Made by a program: the position numbers and the translations under genes. From an uncultured Vogesella sp. (GTDB lineage Bacteria > Pseudomonadota > Gammaproteobacteria > Burkholderiales > Chromobacteriaceae): a stretch of 11,729 bases of DNA. The stretch's first letter is position 1, and every line of letters starts with the position of its first letter. Positions 6,931 through 11,729 of the stretch are shown here, one piece after another. The stretch lies in contig CAMLGD010000092.1 of the NCBI GenBank assembly GCA_946479405.1, forward strand, positions 1-11,729, in the 5' to 3' direction. The notes beneath the pieces are model-generated. The model made no database searches and was not told where the DNA came from. It was given only the letters and a program-made list of their open reading frames with translations.

Positions 6931-6944
6931 TAAACCGCTGTTTA
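6931..6944. promoter_or_regulatory. Inverted repeat between divergent LysR gene and small ORF
   Basis: TAAACCGCTGTTTA is a 5-base inverted repeat with a four-base centre, lying 20 bases before the LysR ATG and 60 bases before the small ORF start on the other strand. LysR-type regulators typically bind imperfect dyads of this kind in the divergent intergenic region and repress their own gene. The position suits autoregulation, but the site is too short to be certain. Confidence 0.35.
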
Positions 6945-6964
6945 CTTGATGCTTTGTCGAGAAA

Positions 6965-7870
6965 ATGAAAACAATGCCATCGCCAGACGAAGTGCTGGCC
7001 TTTGAAGCGCTGGCGCGCTGCGGCAGTTTTACCGCCGCCGCCGAGGCACTGGGTTGCACCAAGAGCATGGTCAGCCTGCGGCTGAAGGCGCTGGAAAAAC
7101 AGCTGGGGGCGGTGCTGGTGTTGCGCACCACGCGGCGGCTGGCGCTGACCGAAGCCGGCCAGCGCATGCTGCCGCACGCCCAGGCGCTGCGGCAGAGCCT
7201 GCTGCAGATGCAGCCGGCGGTGGATAGCGCGCAGTGCGCGGTGGAAGGGCCGCTGGTGGTGAGCACCTATGTCTCGGTGTCGCAGCTGCTGGCGCCGATC
7301 CTGGCCGAGCTGGCGCGTGCACAGCCCGGCCTGCGCCTGCGGCTGGAGGTGAACAACCGCGTGCAGGATCCGATCGCCGACGTGCTGGACTTCTGCCTGC
7401 GCTCGCGCAAGGTGCACGACGAGTCGCTGGTGGCGCGGCCGCTGGGCTGGGTGGAAGAGGCGCTGTACGCCACGCCGGACTACCTGAGGGCGCAAGGTTG
7501 GCCGCAGACGCCGGATGAGCTGGCCACGCACCGGCTGATCATGGACGGCAGCTGCCTGACGCTGTGCCGCGGCACGGAGCTGCACCCGCTGCAGCCGGCG
7601 CCGCCGCTGCTGGATTGCAATCTGTACCAGAACAACCTGTTGCTGACGCTGCAGGGCCGCGGCATCGGCGCGCTGCCGGATTTTCTGGTGCAGCCGGCGC
7701 TGGCCGCCGGTCAGCTGCAGCGCGTGCTGCCGGACTGGCATAGCGACCGCTGGCCGGTGTTCCTGGTGCACCCGTACCGCCAGCCGATGCCGCGCAAGTA
7801 CCAGGTGTTCCTCGATTTTGTGCTGCCACGACTGCGCGCGCTGCTGCAGCCGGACAGTCCGGCGGCGTAA
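6965..7870 (+). CDS. LysR-family transcriptional regulator
   Basis: A 301-residue DNA-binding regulator. The N-terminal winged helix-turn-helix is clear: FEALARCGSFTAAAEALGCTKSMVSLRLKALEKQLGAVLVLRTTRRLALTEAG (13-65), with the recognition helix around 32-44. A linker helix to about residue 85 and a periplasmic-binding-like effector domain (about 90-295) follow, including PLVVSTYVSVSQLLAPILAEL and the C-terminal WPVFLVHPYRQPMPRKYQVFLDF. The pattern resembles LysR members that control single adjacent genes; the effector is not predictable. ATG 6965 is preceded only by a weak GAGAAA; ATG 6974 (codon 4) is an equally possible start. It is divergent from the small ORF and dioxygenase-like gene and 132 bases ahead of the co-directional EamA permease. 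Either neighbour could be its target. Confidence 0.95.
   Translation: MKTMPSPDEVLAFEALARCGSFTAAAEALGCTKSMVSLRLKALEKQLGAVLVLRTTRRLALTEAGQRMLPHAQALRQSLLQMQPAVDSAQCAVEGPLVVSTYVSVSQLLAPILAELARAQPGLRLRLEVNNRVQDPIADVLDFCLRSRKVHDESLVARPLGWVEEALYATPDYLRAQGWPQTPDELATHRLIMDGSCLTLCRGTELHPLQPAPPLLDCNLYQNNLLLTLQGRGIGALPDFLVQPALAAGQLQRVLPDWHSDRWPVFLVHPYRQPMPRKYQVFLDFVLPRLRALLQPDSPAA
7497..7506 (-). repeat. TGCGGCCAAC word, copy in the LysR gene
   Basis: Read by the gene as GGT TGG CCG CAG (Gly-Trp-Pro-Gln), the third possible codon phase. Followed by CTT. Confidence 0.7.
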
Positions 7871-7947
7871 ACGCGCGGCCGCAGCGGGCACCGGACCTGC
7901 GCACGGCGAGCAGGCGGCCAATGTGGCTGCGGTTACGGCAGGCTTGC

Positions 7948-7962
7948 TGCTGCGACGCAGCA
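7948..7962. repeat. Short perfect palindrome between lysR and the EamA gene
   Basis: TGCTGCGACGCAGCA has two 7-base arms around one base, in the 132-base gap between the two genes. No T-run follows, so it is not an obvious terminator. It may be a weak hairpin or an operator for the downstream permease gene. Confidence 0.3.
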
Positions 7963-8002
7963 CAGGCAGCATAGCGCCTCCACCCTAGCCAACGGTTTTG
8001 TC

Positions 8003-8902
8003 ATGTCCCACCCCTCCGCCCCGTCGCCGCGCGGCATCGCGCTGTCGCTGCTGGCCTCGTCGCTGTTTGCCATGCTGCCGGGTTACGTTACCCTGCTGGC
8101 GCCGCTGGACAGTGTCGCCATCTTTGCCTGGCGTATCGTCTGCACCCTGCCCGGGGTGCTGCTGATCCTGCAGCTGTCCGGCAAGATGCCGCTGTTTGTC
8201 GCTACCTGCCGCCGCCTGTGGCGCGAGCCGAAACTGCTGCTGCTGGTGCCGTTGATGGCGGCGTTGATGGGGGTGCAGCTGTGGCTGTTCCTGTGGGCGC
8301 CGTTCCACGGCCAGGTGGTGGCGGTGTCGCTGGGCTACTTTCTGGCGCCGCTGGTGATGGTGCTGGTCGGCCGCCTGCTGTACGGCGAAAAACTGTACCG
8401 GCTGCAGGCCATCGCCGTGGCGCTGGCGCTGCTGGGGGTGGGGCACGAAATCTGGCTGACCCAGGGCCTGGCGTGGCCGACGCTGCTGGTGGTGCTGGGC
8501 TATCCGCCGTATTTCGTGCTGCGGCGCATGACCGGGCTGGACGCGGTGTGCGGCTTTGCGCTGGAGATGGCGCTGATGCTGCCGCTGGCGGTGTTGATGC
8601 TGGCCTGGCAGCAGCCATCCGGCTGGATCGTGCTGCACGAGATCAAATACTGGCTGCTGCTGCCGGGGTTGGGGCTGGTGAGCTCGGTGGCGCTGTTGTG
8701 CAATATCGCCGCCAGCCACCTGCTGCCGATGGGGCTGTGGGGGCTGCTGGGCTATGTCGAGCCGGCGCTGCTGTTCGTGCTGGCCATTACCTTGCTGGGC
8801 GAGCCGGTGACCGCTGGCGCGCTGCTGACCTACGGCCCGATCTGGGGCGCGATCCTGCTCACCGGCATCCATACCCTGCGCCAGCAGCGCCGCCTGGTGT
8901 GA
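8003..8902 (+). CDS. EamA-family permease, RarD type
   Basis: A 299-residue inner-membrane transporter of the drug/metabolite transporter superfamily with about ten hydrophobic helices. It resembles RarD: WLFLWAPFHGQVVAVSLGYFLAPLVMVLVGRLLYGEKLYRLQAIAVALALLGV (94-146) parallels the RarD block around ASLGYFINPL and GE, and MGLWGLLGYVEPALLFVLAITLLGEPVTAGALLTYGPIWGAI (243-284) parallels the second half. Length matches RarD (about 296). Despite the old name, RarD was linked to chloramphenicol resistance only in some hosts, and the natural substrate is unsettled. The ATG follows a poor Shine-Dalgarno. It may be co-transcribed with or controlled by the upstream LysR gene. It converges on the ycaQ-like gene, 27 bases between stops. 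Confidence 0.92.
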   Translation: MSHPSAPSPRGIALSLLASSLFAMLPGYVTLLAPLDSVAIFAWRIVCTLPGVLLILQLSGKMPLFVATCRRLWREPKLLLLVPLMAALMGVQLWLFLWAPFHGQVVAVSLGYFLAPLVMVLVGRLLYGEKLYRLQAIAVALALLGVGHEIWLTQGLAWPTLLVVLGYPPYFVLRRMTGLDAVCGFALEMALMLPLAVLMLAWQQPSGWIVLHEIKYWLLLPGLGLVSSVALLCNIAASHLLPMGLWGLLGYVEPALLFVLAITLLGEPVTAGALLTYGPIWGAILLTGIHTLRQQRRLV

Positions 8903-8905
8903 GCG

Positions 8906-8927
8906 CTGCGGCCAACGTTGGCCGCAG
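8906..8927. terminator. Perfect palindrome between convergent genes, possible bidirectional terminator
   Basis: A 22-base perfect palindrome whose core is TGCGGCCAACGTTGGCCGCA fills nearly all of the 27-base gap between the EamA and ycaQ-like stop codons. In RNA it would fold on either strand into a stem of about nine base pairs with a four-base loop. No T-tract follows on either side, so intrinsic termination would be weak. It consists of two abutting inverted copies of a word that recurs through the window. Confidence 0.55.
8907..8926. repeat. Two abutting inverted TGCGGCCAAC words
   Basis: One copy on each strand (8907-8916 plus, 8917-8926 minus), head to head and without spacer, in the intergenic gap between convergent genes. 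Confidence 0.8.
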
Positions 8928-8929
8928 GC

Positions 8930-10123
8930 TTACCAGCCGTCCGGCACATGACCGAAGCGCAGCTGCGGCGTGCCGTGCCAGTCGGCGGCGCGCTGCAGCG
9001 CCTTGTTGATGTCGTCGCGCAGGCGCTGGCTCAGGCGCACGCCCGGCTCCAGGTACAGCGCCTTCACTTCGAACACTCCCTGTGTGCGGTGCGCCTTGGC
9101 ATCCAGCCGGCCCAGCAGCTTGCCGCGCACTAGTAGCGGCAGCACAAAGTAGCCGTACTGGCGTTTGGGCGCCGGGGTGTAGCACTCGATGCGGTAATCG
9201 AAGCCCCACAACTCGCTGGCACGCTTGCGGTCCCACACGATGGGGTCGAACGGCGACAGCAGGCTGCAGGCGCTGGCGCCCAGTTGGTCATTTGCGGCCA
9301 ACGTCAGCTGTGGCTGCAGGCTGTGGTGCACGAAAAAGTCGCCCTTGAGACCCTCCACCCGCACCGGCAGCAGCTCGCCGGCATCAGCCAGTGCATGCAG
9401 GCTGGCGCTGTCGTTGCCGCGGCGCAGCCGGTAGTAGTCGGCCACCCAGCCGGCCTTCACCAGCCCCAGCGCGCGGCAGCTGGCGCGAATCGCGGCCAGC
9501 CGGGCTTCCTCCGTTGTCGGCAGATGCTGCGCGTCGTCCCACTCCGGCAGCACGCGTTCGGCCAGGTCGTACACGCGCTGGAAATTCTGCCGCTCGCGCA
9601 CCATCAGCCGGCCGCTGGTGAACAGCACTTCCAGGTGGCGTTTTTCCGGTTTCCAGTCCCACCAGCCGTTGCCCTTGCCGCTCTGGCGCTCGAAATCGCG
9701 CGAGCGCACCGGGCCGTGCTCGCGGATGTGGGCGAGCAGCTGTTCGATGTCGGTGTGGTGCTTCTGCATCCACTCCACCGAGAACTTCCAGCCCATCGCC
9801 GCCGGGTTCAGCATGCGGTGGCGCAGCAGACGGTAGTCTTCGCGCGGCACAAAGCAGGCCTCGTGTGCCCAGTATTCGAACAGCGCGCCCTCGGCCAGCA
9901 GCTCGTCCAGCCAGGCCGGGTCGTAGGTGCCCAGGCGGCTGAACAGCACCAGATACGGGCTGCGTGCCACCACGCTGATGGTGTCGATCTGCAGCAGCGC
10001 CATGCGGCGGATGGCGGCCAGCACATCGGCCTTGGTCGCCTTGCGCCGCGGTGCGGCCAACATGCCTTGGGCGGCGAGGTGCAGCGCGCGGGCGGCGGGC
10101 AGGGATAGCTGGGGGTGGCTCAT
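8930..10123 (-). CDS. ycaQ: YcaQ/AlkX-type DNA glycosylase (winged-helix HTH_42 family)
   Basis: A 397-residue protein of the HTH_42 family (PF06224-type), made of tandem winged helices. E. coli YcaQ (AlkX) and Streptomyces AlkZ in this family are DNA glycosylases that remove bulky alkyl adducts and unhook interstrand crosslinks. The catalytic signature is visible: MALLQIDTISVVARSPYLVLFSRLG (41-64), with Gln45 and Asp47 forming the Q-x-D motif of the YcaQ branch rather than the Q-x-Q of AlkZ. Other hallmarks: FEYWAHEACFVPREDYRLLRHRM, and in the C-terminal third SLLSPFDPIVWDRKRASELWGFDYRIECYTPAPKRQYGYFVLPLL, followed by GRLDAKAHR. Length is near E. coli YcaQ (about 410). ATG 10123 is chosen because the 35 extra upstream residues do not look like the family. 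The Shine-Dalgarno is weak (GGA). Repair activity here is inferred from the motif. Confidence 0.9.
   Translation of the reverse strand: MSHPQLSLPAARALHLAAQGMLAAPRRKATKADVLAAIRRMALLQIDTISVVARSPYLVLFSRLGTYDPAWLDELLAEGALFEYWAHEACFVPREDYRLLRHRMLNPAAMGWKFSVEWMQKHHTDIEQLLAHIREHGPVRSRDFERQSGKGNGWWDWKPEKRHLEVLFTSGRLMVRERQNFQRVYDLAERVLPEWDDAQHLPTTEEARLAAIRASCRALGLVKAGWVADYYRLRRGNDSASLHALADAGELLPVRVEGLKGDFFVHHSLQPQLTLAANDQLGASACSLLSPFDPIVWDRKRASELWGFDYRIECYTPAPKRQYGYFVLPLLVRGKLLGRLDAKAHRTQGVFEVKALYLEPGVRLSQRLRDDINKALQRAADWHGTPQLRFGHVPDGW
9293..9302 (+). repeat. TGCGGCCAAC word, copy near the middle of ycaQ
   Basis: Antisense to the gene, which reads it as TTG GCC GCA. Followed by GTC. Confidence 0.7.
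10052..10061 (+). repeat. TGCGGCCAAC word, copy near the 5' end of ycaQ
   Basis: Antisense to the gene, encoding Leu-Ala-Ala at residues 22-24. Followed by AT. Confidence 0.7.
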
Positions 10124-10177
10124 GATGACATCCGGGCAGAAAACACTGTGTGCAGCATAACGCAGGCGGCAGAACAC

Positions 10178-10187
10178 GTTGGCCGCA
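10178..10187 (-). repeat. TGCGGCCAAC word, intergenic copy upstream of ycaQ
   Basis: Lies in non-coding DNA 55 bases before the ycaQ-like start and is followed by GTG. Because it is outside any gene, protein constraint cannot explain it. Confidence 0.7.
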
Positions 10188-10213
10188 TTAAAATCCAGAA
10201 TGGGCCGGCGAGT

Positions 10214-10228
10214 GTGCCGTAGCGGCAC
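10214..10228. repeat. Small hairpin in the ycaQ-ABC divergent region
   Basis: GTGCCG and CGGCAC pair around a TAG loop. It lies about 50 bases upstream of the candidate exporter promoter and about 90 bases upstream of the ycaQ-like start. No T-run follows it on either strand. It could be an operator or chance in G+C-rich DNA. Confidence 0.25.
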
Positions 10229-10278
10229 CTTGCCGCAGCGTGACCTTGGCGAGGTACTGGCCGATAGGCCGGGGCGCG

Positions 10279-10307
10279 TTGCAAGCCATTGATGCCAATG
10301 TTATTTT
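10279..10307 (+). promoter_or_regulatory. Candidate sigma-70 promoter of the ABC exporter gene
   Basis: TTGCAA (10279-10284) and TATTTT (10302-10307) are separated by exactly 17 bases, and TG stands one base before the -10, making it an extended -10. Each hexamer matches the consensus at four of six positions. The predicted start near 10314 gives a leader of about 53 bases to the ABC gene. Its A+T content stands out from the G+C-rich surroundings. Confidence 0.5.
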
Positions 10308-10366
10308 TCGCCTCCCTGATAACCTGACCGCGGTGGTGATCCCGCAGCGGCAAAGGAGTGTTCTTT

Positions 10367-11729
10367 ATGTTCTCGTGGTTCGAGCGTCGTATCGACCCCT
10401 ATCCCGATACCCCGCCGGCGCAGCCGCCGGCCGGTTTCCTGGCGTTTGTCTGGTCCGCCACCGACGGCCTGCGCGGCCTGATCCTGGCCATGACCGTATG
10501 CACCGCCATCATCGGCGCCTTCGAGGCGCTGCTGTTCTCCATGCTCGGCTCGATTGTGGACTGGCTCAGCCATGTGCAGCCGGATCAGTTGTGGGCCAAG
10601 GAAAAGCACAATCTGCTGCTGCTGGCCGGCATCCTGCTGGCCAGCCCGCTGCTGATCGCGCTGCAGGCGCTGTGCAAGTACCAGGGCCTGGCCGGCAATT
10701 TCCCGATGCGGCTGCGCTGGCATTACCACCGCCACCTGCTGGGGCAGAGCATGAGCTTCTACCAGGACGAATTTGCCGGCCGCGTATCGGCCAAGGTGAT
10801 GCAGACCGCGCTGGCGGTGCGCGATACGGTGATGATCGTCACCGATATCCTGGTATTCGTGGTGATCTACTTTGTCACCATGGTGGCGGTGGCCGGCAGT
10901 TTCGACCGCCTGCTGCTGTGGCCGTTTGTCGCCTGGCTGGTGCTGTATGTGCTGACGCTGCGCTTCTTCGTGCCGCGGCTGGGCCGCGCCGCCAAGGCGC
11001 AGGCCGACGCGCGCAGCCTGATGAGCGGCCGCGTCACCGATGCCTACACCAATATCGCCACCGTGAAGCTGTTCGCGCACAGTGCGCACGAGGCCGGCTT
11101 CGCCAAGAGCGCGATGCGCGAGTTCATGGCCACCGCCTACCGCCAGATGCGGCTGGTCAGCGGCTTTGAAGTGGTGAACCACGTGCTGAGCATGGGGCTG
11201 ATCGCCAGCACCGCCGGCGCCACGCTGTGGCTGTGGAGCCGCGGCGAGGTGGGCATTGGCGCAGTGGCGGCGGCCACCGCCATGGCGCTGCGCCTGAACG
11301 GCGTGTCGCACTGGATCATGTGGGAGATGTCCAGCCTGTTCGAGCACATCGGCACGGTGCAGGACGGCATCAACACCCTGGCGCGGCCGATTGCCATTAC
11401 CGACGCGGCGGGCGCCAAGCCGCTCAAGGTTGGCCGCGGCGAGATCCGCTTCGACAACACCACCTTCGCCTACGGCGGCAGCAAGCCGGTGATCGACGCG
11501 CTGAACCTGACCATCCGCCCGGGCGAGAAGATCGGCCTGGTCGGTCGCAGCGGCGCCGGCAAGTCCACCATCGTCAACCTGCTGCTGCGCTTCTATGACG
11601 TGGAAGGCGGCCGCATCCTGATCGACGGCCAGGATGTGCGCGAGGTAACGCAGGACAGCCTGCGCGCGCAGGTAGGCATGGTGACGCAGGACACCTCGCT
11701 GCTGCACCGCTCGGTGCGCGACAACCTGC
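10367..11729 (+). CDS. ABC exporter half-transporter, 5' part (runs off the window)
   Basis: The first 454 codons of an ABC transporter with fused membrane and ATPase domains. The start ATG 10367 has AAGGAG eight bases upstream. The N-terminus MFSWFERRIDPYPDTPPAQP is a proline-rich cytosolic lead typical of one MsbA/MdlB-like subgroup. The membrane domain spans about 35-335, with hydrophobic helices near 37-60, 82-104, 155-177, 182-204 and 268-292 and the coupling stretch around TDAYTNIATVKLFAHSAHE (224-242). The ATPase domain begins about 355: aromatic A-loop Tyr369, Walker A GRSGAGKST (393-401, Lys399) and Q-loop Gln441 in VTQDTSLLHRS. The LSGGQ signature, Walker B and H-loop lie beyond the window. 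It should work as a homo- or heterodimeric inner-membrane exporter of lipid, drug or peptide-like substrate; the substrate is not predictable. It is divergent from the ycaQ-like gene. Confidence 0.95.
   Translation, partial: MFSWFERRIDPYPDTPPAQPPAGFLAFVWSATDGLRGLILAMTVCTAIIGAFEALLFSMLGSIVDWLSHVQPDQLWAKEKHNLLLLAGILLASPLLIALQALCKYQGLAGNFPMRLRWHYHRHLLGQSMSFYQDEFAGRVSAKVMQTALAVRDTVMIVTDILVFVVIYFVTMVAVAGSFDRLLLWPFVAWLVLYVLTLRFFVPRLGRAAKAQADARSLMSGRVTDAYTNIATVKLFAHSAHEAGFAKSAMREFMATAYRQMRLVSGFEVVNHVLSMGLIASTAGATLWLWSRGEVGIGAVAAATAMALRLNGVSHWIMWEMSSLFEHIGTVQDGINTLARPIAITDAAGAKPLKVGRGEIRFDNTTFAYGGSKPVIDALNLTIRPGEKIGLVGRSGAGKSTIVNLLLRFYDVEGGRILIDGQDVREVTQDSLRAQVGMVTQDTSLLHRSVRDNL

Noticed and set aside
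7985..8872. Minus-strand frame opposite the EamA gene, extremely Gln/His-rich
   Set aside because: The composition is the mirror of CTG-rich membrane helices; the plus strand encodes a clear RarD-like protein.
10301..11707. 468-codon minus-strand open frame antisense to the ABC exporter
   Set aside because: Gln/His/Arg-rich shadow translation. The plus-strand frame from 10367 carries an intact membrane domain and Walker A.
1..11729. Frequent CAGCAGCTG-like words as a second repeat family
   Set aside because: They follow favoured Gln and Leu codons (CAG, CTG) in a G+C-rich genome, so codon bias explains them.
1..11729. CRISPR array, tRNA, rRNA or mobile element
   Set aside because: I saw no spaced direct repeats, cloverleaf-like segments, transposase motifs or terminal inverted repeats.

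Overview
The window is about two-thirds G+C and reads as chromosomal DNA of a betaproteobacterium. Gene content, codon usage and the hemC-hemD-hemX order next to a divergent ppc suggest a member of the Neisseriales close to Chromobacteriaceae (for example Chromobacterium or Vogesella). The family assignment is an inference without a database search. I see no rRNA, tRNA, CRISPR array, insertion sequence or phage gene.

Layout. Positions 1-1769 on the minus strand hold a tetrapyrrole operon read leftward: hemC (porphobilinogen deaminase), hemD (uroporphyrinogen-III synthase) and the first 34 codons of a probable hemX. Its promoter region (1770-1919) carries a sharp palindromic operator-like site. 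Positions 1920-2813 (minus) encode an AEC-family permease, divergent from ppc (2866-5574, plus), which makes oxaloacetate from phosphoenolpyruvate and ends at a clear intrinsic terminator. A DUF1003 membrane protein gene (5731-6321, plus) runs into, and overlaps by its stop codon, a small DOPA 4,5-dioxygenase-like gene on the minus strand (6318-6653). Upstream of that lies a 46-codon minus-strand small ORF with a good Shine-Dalgarno (6730-6870), divergent from a LysR-family regulator (6965-7870, plus). A RarD-type EamA permease follows (8003-8902, plus). It converges on a YcaQ/AlkX-type DNA glycosylase (8930-10123, minus) with only 27 bases between the stops. Divergent from the glycosylase is a half-ABC exporter (10367 to the window edge, plus) with its own plausible sigma-70 promoter.

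How the genes fit together. hemC and hemD perform consecutive steps from porphobilinogen to uroporphyrinogen III. Most of the rest is a string of one-gene units. The LysR gene could control the divergent small ORF and dioxygenase-like gene or the downstream permease. The DNA-crosslink glycosylase beside an exporter could be a genotoxin-defence neighbourhood, but this is speculative.

The strongest unexplained signal is not a gene. The 10-base word TGCGGCCAAC occurs 11 times by eye, on both strands, in all three codon frames and in intergenic DNA, usually with a T two bases downstream. One pair forms a perfect inverted repeat filling the gap between two convergent genes. This spacing (about one per kb) and layout resemble the DNA uptake sequences of Neisseriaceae, but the word differs from the dialects I know. 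It may be an uptake signal of another Neisseriales lineage.
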